A stretch of DNA of 64,000 nucleotides from Bryum argenteum (GCA_037043015.1 CM073321.1:2547001-2611000), one strand, 5' to 3'. Positions 11,692 to 23,395 are shown, numbered from the stretch's first letter. The notes: a model not told the origin generated them from the sequence alone. Program-made: numbers and translations.

Positions 11692-12638
11692 TGTGTGATT
11701 TGTTTTCTGATAGGTACTGGACATGGTAGCGCCATACATTCGTAGTTTACCATGATCTATTACCTATATTCTATCTATATGTGTTTTTGAATATATACGG
11801 TTTTATATTTTTATTTATTGTGTTTATCGTTTATAGCTTAAGCTACACTAAGTGCTTCAAGTATTACTCTAAGTATCTCAATACAATGTAATCTAAAGCC
11901 ATGCTTGCCTTTAATGGTGACGTCAGCCCTAATTTTGATGTAACTTCTCCAACACCAATTTCAATGCATCGATGTATCTAAATGTTTAAGCTTAAAACTC
12001 AATGCGGACTAAAAGTTTCATGAGTTTTTTGATTTTTCATTGGGGTGATTAAATCTTGCCAATGTTGGTAGGGGCTATAGTCCAGTATTTGTATAACTCA
12101 GGATAGCGGCTTTAAGACGCAATGCAACGCTCAAACGAGGCCGAGGAGAATCGAACTTGGACCACTACAATGCCACGTGAATGTCTCTCTGTACACCTTA
12201 CAAGGAGAGACGGAAAGACGACCTCTAGTTATATATTTCAGATTATATAAACCAAAGCATTTACATATAATTTTGACAAGTGTAATAGGAAATTGATGAC
12301 GTCAGCCCTAATTAATCTCCAAATATTAAAATCGGTAAAATAAACTTATTGATTACCTAAAGGGCCATACCAAATTTTGGTTTAGATTTTGTATATGATT
12401 TGAATTGTATTGGTTACACATGATGATGCGAGCCCATAATTTAATTAACTTTTATTTAAACTTGCAAATGTGGATTATTTATGAAATAATGTAGGACCAC
12501 AATACCATGAAAATAAATGGATAAAGGACCTATATCCACGGTTTAGGGTACTTTTATGCCTAAACATAACTATTTCAAAATTTCAGAACCACACCTTCCA
12601 TGGTAATAGTGCCATTAACTTTTAATTTTTTTTTTTCT
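11692..12638. other. 3' noncoding and subterminal region of copy A
   Basis: About 1 kb of AT-rich noncoding sequence conserved in copies B (60515-61350) and C (61860-62818). It includes a tRNA T-arm-like stretch on the minus strand near 12150 (AGTTCGATTCTCC) and a conserved CCTATATCCACGG piece near the end. Its survival in all three copies suggests it belonged to the ancestral element. Confidence 0.6.
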
Positions 12639-12705
12639 TACCGCTCAAACTTTACCGCTCACCGCTCACCGCTCACCGCTGAACGCTCACACTAGTGGTT
12701 TCCCC
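12639..12705. repeat. Right terminal inverted repeat of copy A
   Basis: Contains several ACCGCTC and CACCGCT repeats, then GAACGCTCACACTAGTGG and TTTCCCC. Read from the outside it begins GGGGAAACCACTAGTGTGAG, matching GGGGAATGCACGGGTGTGAG of copy C and the ends of copy B. Flanking sequence GTTCCTCGTC should be the target duplication, but the left partner lies outside the window. Confidence 0.75.
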
Positions 12706-13734
12706 GTTCCTCGTCCTCTTTGTAGGCATGAATGGTATATATTATTTTGTATGATGTATATTTTAACAAGTCATATTGTGCCTAACCATTTATAATAAGC
12801 GATAAAATGTGAATTCATTTATGAAGCATCAACCTCTTCAATGCATGAAACACTTTAATGCACCTAACGATTCAATAGCTACAATCTTAGAATTTAATCC
12901 AGCCAGTCAATTTCTAGCATCTAGATAAGATATCATCTTTGCACCAAAACTGCACCTTATATTCTAACATCAGATTCAAGAACAATTTCTAGTTTCTTTT
13001 TGTATCAGTTGAGCCTTTAATAAATTATAAGATCTCCATATACAATATCCGAGTATATGTATGCTAATAGATTATCCTTGCAATGAGTTTATTGCCTCAG
13101 AACATTATAACATTGGTTAAATTGAGAGGGGGGAGGATTTTGAAAATTTTGGCAAGTCAAATAATAACGCCTTGAAATACAATTATGTGTAAGGGATTAG
13201 TGCATATAGCCTAGTAAGCACTGAGAGAAATAGTTGCTTACCAAATTAAAAGGTGATATATCATGACATATTATGTGTTTGGAGACAAAATGAGTGACCA
13301 CCATATGAAGGTTAATATTTGAAGTCAAGAAGACTAATCATTTGCGGACATTCTAATCAACCCATTACTGAGGGTATCTTTGAAACCAATATTTGATGAG
13401 AATTTTATGTTGAAAATTTTGAGAATGTTGAAGATTATATTTTAAAATTGTGATTAAACTTGTATCAATCTAAATCCATATTACACCACAAGAGTATCCA
13501 ATGAGCTTAAAATTACATTTTTCATCTATCATGGTCAGGGCTCTTGGCAGAATGCCCATGACCATGAGAATCATTTTCATTTGGGAATGAGAAATAGAAA
13601 GAACCGAGTGGAAATGAGAGGGAATGAGGGGGGATGAGGGGGATTCGATGGGGAATGGTGAAGATGCTTGAAGCGGTTAATTCAAAATTTAAATATTGCA
13701 TAAAGAGGATCCAAGAACAAGAGCGGGAGCTCTC
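12706..13734. other. AT-rich intergenic stretch, possible copia remnant
   Basis: No confident gene. Around 13220-13420 the plus strand weakly resembles the 3' end of a Ty1/copia polyprotein (an FADILINPL-like stretch), broken by stops. Near 13600 a short GGAATGAG/GGGGATGAGGGGG purine run occurs. Otherwise I see nothing in it. Confidence 0.3.
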
Positions 13735-13950
13735 GCGATGTCGCCCTCGCAAAGTCTTGGTCGCCCCAAACCGCTCCGCTGAGGATGAACCTCTTCTGAA
13801 GCTGCACCGCCGGTCGCCCCGGAGGTGTGGTGCAGTTGAACCGCCGATCGCTTCGGAGCGAGTCTTGCATGAAACACTGGACCGGCGGTCGTTCTAACGA
13901 TGTCGCCGTGACACCGCTGGTCGCCCTGCGACAAGAGGTTAAATACAATC
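13735..13950. repeat. GC-rich CGGTCGCC-type block
   Basis: Repeated CCGCCGGTCGCCC, GGTCGCCC and GCGATGTCGCCC motifs in a short high-GC island. Similar blocks occur at 16425-16690, 18110-18480 and 23735-24010, and the sequence just after each is related (CACGTGYTGTG, GCRTTGTCTRGTGT). They may be subterminal repeats of a transposon family. Confidence 0.5.
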
Positions 13951-14127
13951 GTTACTGGCCGTAGTCGTCACTTTTTAGTCCACGTGCTGTGTTGTTGCGC
14001 ATTGTCTGGTGTTGACTCAAAGTTGCCACTTGCTTGCTCGATTGGTCGGCCAACGTGGACTGCACTATTTTTGGTGTTTTGATTCAAACATCACATCATA
14101 GCCGCATTTCCGTGATCGGAGGTAACA

Positions 14128-15087
14128 ATGACTACATTTGCGGAACGTAAAATAGTACTCGGCGAACGACGCAATAGGAGAGGAAAAAAACACAAGAGGA
14201 ATCACTGTATTCTCCAAGATGCTACTCAACGTGCTTTTCCGGGGTGGGAGACCGAAGAGGGTGTGTAGAGTCAGACAACAGTGAAAAATTACATCGCCTG
14301 GTGCCACATCGGCAAGCTGTTTCCACACTTTCGACATGAGTCGCACTTGAAATTAAATGCTTCAAATCTGCACTATTGTAAGCATGATGAATTTGTGCAA
14401 CGATGTATTGAAGTGTGGAGGTTCCTTTATAAAGGCAAGAATGTCATCAAGAACAAGGTTTCATATTATATTGCTCAAATGGTGTATGTAGAGGTAATAT
14501 TGGAGAAAGTGGTGGAATGGAGCTCATTGAAAAAATCGCCTCAAATCTTCCTTCCAACCAAGCAAGACATTCCAAGAGCTCCATTGTCAGAAAACCCACG
14601 AGAAGGAGTTACGGCAGCAAGGCATCGGAAAGATGGGGATGCTGATGATGTGTATGTTTGGGAAAATCCTAATTCTGATGAAGAGGAGGTTCAAGAATGG
14701 GAGCATCATACTCCTTTCTTAGAAGGTTCTATTGGTGACATAGAACACTTTCATGTGGGTGAAACAAGCGTGCAGGATTCGGATATGATTGATGCACCTG
14801 TGAAGCACGTCGAGGACCTACGAACAGAAGGAGAAGCCGATGTCATTGAACACATGGAGGATGAAGGAATGTTTGGTGTTTGTACTTCGGGTCCACCCGA
14901 AGTTATAGTTGTGCCCACTATGAGCGCTCCTCCTCAAACAAATGTTAGCGTAGAGGAGGGGACTCAAGAATATCCAATGGAAACAACTGAACGGCCACAA
15001 AGAGAAGGAAATGAAGACGTAGAGCTGGAGAAGGAAGTTCAAGTAGTCTTCAAAGCGAAACGCCCGAAGGAAGTCGAAGATTTGTAG
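14128..15087 (+). pseudogene. Unrecognised gene with one in-frame TAG
   Basis: ATG at 14128 opens MTTFAERKIVLGERRNRRGKK, basic. The frame stays open to 15087 except for one TAG at 14266-14268. After it comes VKNYIAWCHIGKLFPHFRHE, then HDEFVQRCIEVWRFLYKGKN and a long acidic, proline-containing tail. About 319 codons. It lies 180 bp after a GC-rich CGGTCGCC block, as the putative hAT N-terminal frame at 18698 does, which hints at a transposon gene. I do not recognise the family. Confidence 0.45.
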
Positions 15088-15109
15088 ATAAAGGAGATGA
15101 AGAGGGCTT

Positions 15110-15709
15110 ATGAGTGTTATGAATATTTGTTTCATGCTTTGTCATCCGAATGGACAAAGTGTGTTGAAGTCCAACATGACATTCAAGAAATCAAGGATGC
15201 AAAAAAGAAGATTTAAGACGGGGCAACGAATGTTTTTTCCAGCTCTGGATGCAACGGATCAAGTCGATTATGAGAAAGAGCTCATAAAGTAGGAAAAACA
15301 TTTCGAAGATGTGCAAAGGAGATATAATGACGTCGACGAATGGTTTGTAGTCAATGATTGGGGTCGCGAGAAGGATATTATGGTTGAAGGAGCGAAGGAC
15401 CAAGGTCATTGTGAAAAGAAGCTAGAGGAATTCATTTCGGCATGCGATGCCTTGAGAGCTGAGATCGAAAGGGTGAACCTAGCATCAAGAAGATTGAAGG
15501 AGAACAAGGAAAAGCTAGTACTCAATACAATAGATGGAACCGTGGTTATTGCAGAAGAGGGTCAAAGTTCACAGCGCAATGAAACAACTGAGGAGTTGTT
15601 CAAAAAGCTACTTGTGTCTGCAGAAGAGGAGAGGTTCTTAAAAGCAAGGATCGAAGATCTATATATTGCAAATAAGACAAAGGAGAAATGTCGGAGCTGG
15701 TACCATTGA
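15110..15709 (+). pseudogene. Coiled-coil continuation of the preceding gene (frame-broken)
   Basis: Two frames carry the continuation. The first includes YEYLFHALSSEWTKCVEVQ and IQEIKDAKKK. The second, from 15311, includes EKKLEEFISACDALRAEIER, RRLKENKEKLV and SAEEERFLKARIEDLYIANK, a strong heptad-type coiled coil. It probably forms the C-terminal half of the protein starting at 14128, with a frameshift between. No catalytic motif seen. Confidence 0.4.
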
Positions 15710-16424
15710 TAAAAAATTGGAAGTACAATGGAAGAAGATTAGAGTAAGCGGAATCAAATTTTAGAAAGAAGTTCGTGTGTTGGTTATATCCATTTACTTT
15801 ATTTTATTTTTGAATTGAAAGTCGGGAGATATATGCAAGGCTGGATGTTATACAGTGTACCTTTTTGATTATATGATATGTTTGTACTAGTAAGATACCC
15901 CTTGAACGATGTTATGTTTAATATTTGTATATATGCCCACGATGTTAGTTTTATCATCGTGTTTATTCTATTTATTTATTTATTTTGTATTTTAAATGCA
16001 TGATTTAGAAATATGTAAAGTAAGGTTGGTAGAATGGTAGGTAGGTTGGTATTTATGTAAGTTGGTAGGTTTGTATGTTGGTAGGTTGGTGGATACTTTG
16101 GATGGTGGTATTTTAAAAAAGTATGTCGTCTATACCATTCCATATTTATATATATTGATATTGAATTTTGGAAAGCTTTGATTAGCCTTAATCCACGATT
16201 AAGTAATGATAAATAATTTGTAAAAATTTGGAATCGTAACTAAGTTGTTGAAGTTACCTATCAATATATGGTGGGATTTACTTGCAAGTATTTAGAGTCA
16301 ATGAATATTTTGACAAACCCCCCAAAACATCGAAATGTCATGATTCCGTATAATCGTACATGAATTCAAATATGAAGAAAAAGACTTGTAGCAAAAGCAA
16401 GGGAAGCAGAGGTTCGTGCTTATC
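15710..16424. other. AT-rich stretch with a GGTAGGTT minisatellite
   Basis: Noncoding. A degenerate GGTTGGTAGGTT run lies at about 16020-16110. I see nothing else. Confidence 0.5.
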
Positions 16425-16690
16425 ACGTAGACCGCCGGTCGCCCTCTCAGCGTCGTTCGCCCATCGGCTGGATTGGCGGTCGCCTTACTCACCGACGATC
16501 ACCCATCGGCTGTATCGGCGGTTGCCCCATCAAGAGGGGTGCGCAGAGGCTCGCAGACACTTTCACTTTGGTCATTGCCCATCACGTAGACCGCCGGTCG
16601 CCCTCTCAGCGACGTTCGCCCATCTTCTGGATCGGCGGTTGCCCCAGTGAGCGACGTTCGCCAGTCCGCTGTAACGGTGGTTGCGCGATC
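16425..16690. repeat. GC-rich CGGTCGCC block, two tandem units
   Basis: Two units, starting near 16425 and 16577, each read TCACGTAGACCGCCGGTCGC, CCTCTCAGCG and GTTCGCCCATC. The second unit is closely matched by 18112-18228. The two GC-rich blocks flank the AT-rich satellite at 16845-18070. Confidence 0.6.
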
Positions 16691-16844
16691 TGAAAGGATT
16701 AAATCAAATTAACACCAAGTATCCTATACCGTGCCAGGGTTGAATCAAATTAACACCAAGTATTTCCATGTAAATCCAAGTTTTATGTGGCTTCTTTCAT
16801 GATTCAATATATTTAATAGGGTTAGATAAAATAATAAAACCACC

Positions 16845-18070
16845 TCCTCCCCCCTTTAGTATAACTTCCTCTATTACTCAGCATCCTACAAAGTCAAAGT
16901 AAATCATGACATGTAGATACGTTTCTCTTACGGAAATTTTATTCTTCCATAATTTTTATAAGGTCTTTTTTAGTCAACACAAGTTTTAAAATCGTTATCC
17001 CTTTCCACAAATCTATTTTCCCTATATTATTCAATATTCTACTGATTCAAAAGACTTGCAAGTAAATGATGACCTATAATTGCGTTATCCCCACGATTTT
17101 CTAAATAACACCATCATTTCCATAGGGTCATAATTAGCTAGTCTAAGGGTTTAAATTGTCCCCTTACCCCCTTTATCTATTTTTTCTTATTTTTTGAAGT
17201 TCTGGTGTTTCTAAGTACTTGCAACCAAAATCCACCCTATAGATCCATTACTACTACGATTTTTTTTATAGCTCTATCATGCTCATAAGGTACTTATTAA
17301 CTAGTCCAAGATTTAAAATTATTTTTTCTCTCCATTTAACTATTTTTTGTCTATTATTTAAAACTGTAGTCACTTCAAACATTCTAGATTAATTTGGGAA
17401 AAATAGTTCAGGTTTTCCTGTAATATTTTTGATGGTTCCATCATTTTTATATAATCCATATTAGCTAGTCCAAATGTTCAAATTACATTCTCCACTTTGT
17501 TTTCGTATGCATCTGCGCACACCCTTACTTTCTCATGACTATTTAATTTTTAGAAATTTTTAGAAATACTTCCGTTCCTTCCGTGGCCCTAAGATTTTTA
17601 CCATATTTTTTATACTATATGAATCACCTAGGAAAATATCAACACCCCTTCCACTCCTTTTTTGCTTATATATTTACATATGCCCCCTTACTTCAAACCC
17701 TGCCGATTCAAATATCTCCATATAAATTCAAGCACATGATTTGCATTCTCCTATGGTTTTATGAACACTTCCATTACATTCATAAGGCCCTTATTACCTA
17801 ATTCAAGTGTTAGTATCACCTCCTCTACCCTTTTAATCTCTTTTCCCTTATCATTCAAAGTTCTGGTGGGTGCACCTAAATTATGACATATGAATGCGAT
17901 TTCCCTATGGTTTTTTTTATGATTCCATCATTTTCATAGGGTCATTGTTAGCAAGTCCAAGTATTAAAATCACATTATTGCCCCATTTATCTATTTTATC
18001 TCTTTTTTTTATAGTTTTGATGGTTCCATACACTTGCAACCAAAATCCATCATATTAATTCGTTACTCCT
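16845..18070. repeat. AT-rich satellite of about 164 bp, seven to eight diverged units
   Basis: The phrase CCATCATTTTCATAGGGTCA or a close variant, followed by TTAGCTAGTCCAAG and then a TTTATCTATTTT piece, recurs near 16945, 17111, 17275, 17436, 17600, 17763 and 17931, which gives a spacing of 161-168. Units are strongly diverged. No coding potential. The array is bounded on both sides by related GC-rich blocks. Confidence 0.65.
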
Positions 18071-18109
18071 TTGATAATTTTTAAAAACTCGCTGGGAGGA
18101 AGGTTAGTC

Positions 18110-18480
18110 CTTGCCCATCATCTATACCGCCCGTCGCCCTCTAACTTACGTTCGCCCACCAGCTGGATCAGCGGTTGCCCAGTGATCGACGTTCGCCTGT
18201 CCGCTGCATTGGAGGTCGCGCGATCTAGAGGTCGCGCCCCCAGACTTACGTCGCGCCTTCTCATCTGGAGGTCTCACCCTCTGACCAGGTGGATCGGCGG
18301 TCGCCCATCGGCTGGATCAGTAATGGCCCTGGTGAGCGACATTTGCCCATCGGCAGGATCGGCGGTCGCCCTAGCGACCGACGTTCGCCCATCCGTTGGA
18401 TCGGCGGTCGCCCCAGCACCAGGGGTACAAATACGCGCGCGGACACCAGCAGTCGCCATATTTCGCCTCCACGTGTCTGG
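18110..18480. repeat. GC-rich CGGTCGCC block upstream of hAT-like gene
   Basis: About ten copies of GGCGGTCGCCC or GCGACGTTCGCCCATC variants. The first 115 bases are a direct repeat of 16577-16690. It precedes the frame at 18698 by about 200 bases and could be promoter or subterminal sequence of the hAT-like element. Confidence 0.55.
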
Positions 18481-18697
18481 CCTTGCGTATTGTCTAGTGT
18501 CGACCTCTGGTTGCCGCCTGCTTGTTCGAGTGCTAGAGCGTGCGGTGATTGGCACACATGTGCCACACATTTACACTTTACACATACGTACCGGTCTTTT
18601 TTTGAGTTTTTCAAATTCTGTGTTAGTCCACGGTATAGATATAACTTTGTTTTGAGTTTTTTTAATAGTTTCTTTGTTGCTTAGCATTTGGGCGACA

Positions 18698-19081
18698 ATG
18701 ACGCCTAGCCAGGAGCGGAAGAAAAGCACAGTCTTTGTAAGGCAACGAGCATTTGCTCATTTCGAATATCCTCAGAATTTTCCATTACCCCGGTGTACGA
18801 GGTTAGCCCGTGGAGTTCTCGAGCTATTCCGTGACTGTGGAGGGATGGTTCCAAAGAAGGACATTCCTTATGTGGATGTTGTTCCTGAGTCAGAAGTGGA
18901 TGCAGGCATACCGTATGTGGCAAGGGAAAGTATAGGAAACATAGATTCCCCTCACATCAAGTTTGTACAAGTGCCGTCCCCTAACCTAAGGTCTGTGCAG
19001 GTGCCATACTCTAACAAGGGGAGTCATGGCAGCAATCACTACAAGGATATATGTGACCTGATTGACAAAACACTGACGTAA
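18698..19081 (+). pseudogene. Possible N-terminal part of hAT-like transposase gene
   Basis: ATG at 18698 gives about 127 residues: MTPSQERKKSTVFVRQRAFA, then FRDCGGMVPKKDIPYVDVVP and SHGSNHYKDICDLIDKTLT. No zinc-finger cysteines are visible. It lies in the same orientation 1.6 kb before the DUF659-like transposase region, and GAC|GTAATT at its end could be a donor with the acceptor CCTTGTAG near 20667. The link to the hAT gene is an inference from order only. Confidence 0.35.
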
Positions 19082-19254
19082 TTCGGTCAACTGTCCCGTC
19101 AATTAGGAGACCCTGATTCGGTCACTTATTAACAAAAACATGTCGATTCGGCTGTCAAATCGGACAAGACTACACGTCAGCAAGTTCTTATGGTGAGAGG
19201 AAAAAAAAATACATTTTTTCCGCTGCCCGAATTTTTCGGGCAATAGTTACTTTC

Positions 19255-19370
19255 AAAAAGATCTCCAGCGATTCCAGGCTGGTTACCGCTGAAGTCCCGC
19301 GCGTCGCCGGAACCGAACTCGGGACCCCGTACTTCCAAACCACTAGCTTACCAACCCGCCCTCCATTCAA
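19255..19370 (-). mobile_element. tRNA-like SINE head candidate
   Basis: On the minus strand GTTGGTAAGCTAGTGGTTTG resembles a polymerase III A box, and GGTCCCGAGTTCGGTTCC about 20 bases later resembles a T-arm B box. The spacing fits a tRNA-derived promoter. The body and tail of a SINE are not clearly delimited, and the foldback element begins about 50 bases away. Confidence 0.35.
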
Positions 19371-19423
19371 CTCGATGACTAATATGGAATTTGTTTCAAC
19401 TATATAGTCTTGTTGTTTTCAAA

Positions 19424-19779
19424 CTCAGCAGACTTTGGCGGCCATTTTGACATAGTAAAACAACTTTTTTCAAAAACCTTTAGACTAAGAAAAGCTGGTA
19501 AATCAAGTTATGTTTCATCTCCGAAAATCCTTTTGTCATTTAAAGCCTCCATTCAAAAGTTATAGACAAAATTCAAAGAGGGTGTTTGAAAATATCAAAA
19601 AAGAAAATTCCTTGCTACCCCTCTTTGAATTTTGTCTATAACTTTTGACTGGAGGCTTTAAATGACAAACGAATTTTTGGAGATGAAACTTTACTAGGTT
19701 TACTAGCTTTTTTTATCCTAACAATTTTTGAAAAAAACTATTCTACTATGACAAAATTCTTGCTAAAGTCTGCTGATTT
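19424..19779. mobile_element. Foldback (MITE-like) element with about 160 bp arms
   Basis: The left arm from about 19424 to 19582 (CAGCAGACTTTGGCGG ... CAAAATTCAAAGAGGG) is the approximate reverse complement of the right arm from 19616 to 19779 (CCCTCTTTGAATTTTG ... AAAGTCTGCTGA). The inner 60 bases are nearly perfect and the outer parts diverged. The spacer is about 35 bases. No coding. Transcribed, it would form a long hairpin. Confidence 0.7.
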
Positions 19780-20669
19780 TTTTAAAATCCCTAAATGACC
19801 TTCACGCCCCCATGCGGCTTCTAGAAGTAGGAAGTGAGAAAATTATGGTTCTTAGGCTGTGAATTATAGGATGACATGTAAAAGTTGGGTATTTTTCAAG
19901 TTTTGTTAACCCCAAACTGTCCATGTGTGTTTTTGGGAGCTCAAAACCTTGAAACTACGATTTTCTACCTCTATGCATTCCCAAGGTCAGAAACCAAAGT
20001 TATTTCTTTTTTTGAAACTTCCAACCGTAAGATCTTGTACTTAAGACTATTTTTAGTTACTGTTCAAAAAATGAACCGTTGGATGTTTACCATTTGCGAG
20101 ATCATAACATCCAAAATTTGTCTCCCAAGCTTTTTTGGGCATTGTCAAGATTGGTTTGGAAACTTTGGAGGCTGCCCTTGTAAAATTGGTAAACTTTTTG
20201 ACCAAGAGCCCTTAGGAACTTAAGTAGTACTTTGGTTATGAACATAATTCCAATTCTTTTTTGAGAACCTAAATTTAAACTGCCCGATCTTGGCTCGCAC
20301 ATCGAGAATTGCCCTAGAAGATTCAAAAATTGAAATTCCACTTTGCAAATTTTACCACACCCACTTTGCAGTATAAGGAGCGCCAAGTAAAAATATTAGA
20401 CAGAAAATATTACCTTCAACACCTTTATCTAGGTTGCCCGAAATTGCAAAAACCCATTTCGGGCTCCAAGGACGGTTAGGGGTTAAGTGCCCCCATTTTA
20501 GCAATTCCACGCTGGTCAAAAATAAAAAAGTTGACAAGAAGTTGACAAGGAGTTGACAAAAACATTTATAATTTCCAAAGTGACAGAAGTTGGGCTGCGA
20601 GCCTGCGACTTCGTCATTTTGGACATTTTCTTGTCAACTATTGGTCATATCGGGCCCTATTTCCTTGTA

Positions 20670-23395
20670 GTGAATCGACAAAGGATCTCTACACTCTCTA
20701 GCGGACGGCGACATGGACAAAGGAGTATGGAGGATAGTTTTGATCTTGCCACTAGGCAAGATGTAGATGCAAAGTGGGCTTCATTTTTCTATGAGGCAAA
20801 CATTGCATTCAATGTCGTACGACATCCAGCATTCATAAGTACCGTTGAAGAGAGACCAAAGGCCGGTATTGGTGGATATCAACCACCCTCGTATCATGCT
20901 ATTAGGACTACGATGCTCGATGCAAAGAAGGCAGTTGTGCAAAGGTTGGTTGAAGATCGAACAAAAATTTCTATCGAGAAGTACGGAGGAACAACATGCT
21001 CAGATGAGTGGTCAGATGTCACAAGTAGACCACTCATTAACATGATGTTGTTTGCCCAGTGGGGGAGGTGTTTCTGGAATCAGTGGATACTACAGGGAAG
21101 AAAAAGGACACCGCTTATGTGTCAAATGAAATGGCAAAGTACATAGAAGAGGTTGGACCAAAAACAATTGTTCAGATATGCACAGACAATGCAAGCTCCA
21201 TGTTAGGTGCTGTCAAGAAGTTGCAGATAGACTATCCTCACTTATATGGACAAGGTTGTGCGGCACATAGTCTAGACCTCCTTCTAGAAGATTGGAGGAA
21301 AGAGGCATGGGTTAAAGATTTGGTGGAGCAAGCCAAGAGAGTGTGCACATTTATTAAAGGGTCGCACGTCCCACTTGCTCTATTCAGGAAGTACTCGCCG
21401 AAGCTGCAGGTGAAGGTACCACCTCAAACTCAATTTGCAACAAACTACTTGATGATAGAGCGGTTGTTAAAGCTACAACAACCTCTGAACAACATGGTGA
21501 TCGATGCGGAGTGGCATGTGTTTGTCTAAACATTGTTCAACAGGCAAAACAGTCACCAGTTACAGACAAAGGCAAGTAATGTGCGGAATAGCATTAGGAG
21601 CAATGAGTTCTGGGAGAATTGTACGAAGTTTGTGAAAGTAGACAAACCAGTACTCATAGCTCTTCGGGAGATTGACGGGGAAGTACTAGCCATGCCTAGG
21701 GTATATGTGATCATGTCGGACCTTAAATAACACGTGTTCTCTTTGCGTGAACCTCCATTCGAACTATCCCTCGACATAGCTACAAAATATGAGGATTCAT
21801 TTCAAAAACGATAGGAAATGATGCTCACAGACCTCCACTATGCAGTAGCTTTGTTGAACCCTTATTTGACAAATATGGGAGCAATTCAAAACAATGGAGA
21901 AGCAAAAAGAGCTTTAAACTGGGCCATAAGGAAGCTTAGCGCCCCAATGGGATTAGTCTATGAAGAAGTGGTGCGGGAACTCATACAATATGAGGAGAGG
22001 ACGGGTCCATTTAACACCAATTCAGAGGCCTCTGATCCTGCTCAATGTGAGTTGTTACTACATCAATGCTGGCATCAAGTCGGGGGAATGCCTTGCCAGA
22101 AATTGCTAAGAGGATTTTGGCATTGACATGTTCAGCTTCATGATGTGAGAGGAATTGGAGCATGTACTCTTTCATGCACAAGAAAGTGAGGAATCAGTTG
22201 TCTACTACCAAAGCATAGGACCTTGTGTACATCTATGCAAACACCAAACTAGAGTGCGAGAAATGTACAAAATTGCCGAGAACATGGTATGAAAATTATT
22301 TAGAAGAAGAGGACTCTGACAAAGAACAGTATATACTGGACAATGAATGGAATGATGGTGTATTCATGGATAACCCGGAGGCGGATGACGACAATTATCT
22401 CAATGACGGTAGCGAACACGACGACCTACAGAATTGGAACAACAACGAAGGAAATATGACTATTCATATAAAGGACCCGTTTGAGTTCGATGACGACCAA
22501 GATGTTCCACAACAGCCTCGCCAGTTTGCTGTATTTGCCAATGACATTGAAGGAGAAGGAGTGGCAAATTTACAGCTCCAAGAGAGTACCTGCCAAGCGA
22601 AAGAAGACTTGGTAAACCGGATGGATGAAGAGAACATTGGTAACAATAAAGGCAGCCCACACTCTAACAATGACGATAAACTTGACAGTGTGAAGTGCAC
22701 GGTTACCACGGCAGGAGTTGAAATGGACCAAAGTAAAGTGGAACCTGACAATGTATCCAGTTCAGGTTGCATGGAAGTGGGGTCACTTAGAGTTTCAACC
22801 ATTCGATCAAGGAATTCAACTCATAACGGAGATGACTCCGATGTATATCTACAACAGTTGTTCCCAAGGGTTACCCAACCTAAAGGGCCCCATACAACTC
22901 GTATGGTATTGTCGAAGACGGAGGTCAAGATATAACCAACAAGTCCAACATGCACCCGAGCATTGGCAGTGTCAAGAGACGTGGGGCCATCTTCACAACC
23001 TCGCAATCGTATTACACGAGGCCAGAAGCGTTTGAGGAAGGCACACGATCGACGATGTCGGAAAGGAGCGCGCGTACATGAAGAATTCCATGCAGGGATG
23101 GCTTCATCCAATAATCCCAATACACGTACAATGCGACATCTACCACTGAACGCTAACGAGATTAATAATGCTTAACGGCCCTTAAAGCGCCTCGTTACAG
23201 TGAACAAGAAAACAACTACATACATGGAATTGCGCAATTTGGCGAGTGAGGTTGAGTGTGAAGTACGCAGTAAGATAAAGGATGAAGACAAGGATGGCGA
23301 CCAAAGCACTGATGACTCTCTAGGTGAAACTGATCCAAACGCAGATGAAGTATCAAGCGACGATACGTATACATTGAAGATACCTATAGAGTAAA
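20670..23395 (+). pseudogene. hAT-like transposase with DUF659-type core (decayed)
   Basis: Cut-and-paste DNA transposase of the hAT superfamily. A core of about 290 residues spans two frames: GGYQPPSYHAIRTTMLDAKK, TKISIEKYGGTTCSDEWSDV and RPLINMMLF, then after a frameshift GEVFLESVDTT, VQICTDNASSMLGAVKKLQI and YGQGCAAHSLDLLLEDW. The SDEWSD and TDNASS aspartates suit the catalytic positions. More pieces follow: WENCTKFVKVDKPVLIALRE, DLHYAVALLNPYL, and a dimerisation-type ending DLVYIYANTKLECE near 22235, then a long acidic tail. Stops and shifts near 21060, 21527, 21728 and 22126 make it nonfunctional. Confidence 0.75.

Larger units (their letters stand above)
1..12705 (+). mobile_element. 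Giant MULE-like transposon, copy A (right-hand part, left end outside window)
   Basis: Position 1 onward matches the divergent promoter region of copy B (from about 53859), and the two then share a KKKKRR-type first exon, the ParB-like/methyltransferase-like cargo gene and about 1 kb of 3' noncoding sequence. The right end at 12705 carries the same GCTCACCGCT-rich terminal inverted repeat as copies B and C, ending in TTTCCCC. By analogy with B the transposase gene should lie left of the window on the minus strand. The copy contains LTR-retrotransposon material and a satellite inside an intron. That it belongs to the Mutator superfamily is inferred from copy B. Confidence 0.8.

Noticed and set aside
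12150-12165. Functional tRNA gene
   Set aside because: Only a T-arm-like motif is present; no acceptor stem or anticodon arm can be formed at tRNA spacing.
22460-23120. Minus-strand frames of 66-112 aa
   Set aside because: Antisense shadows of the acidic tail of the hAT-like gene.
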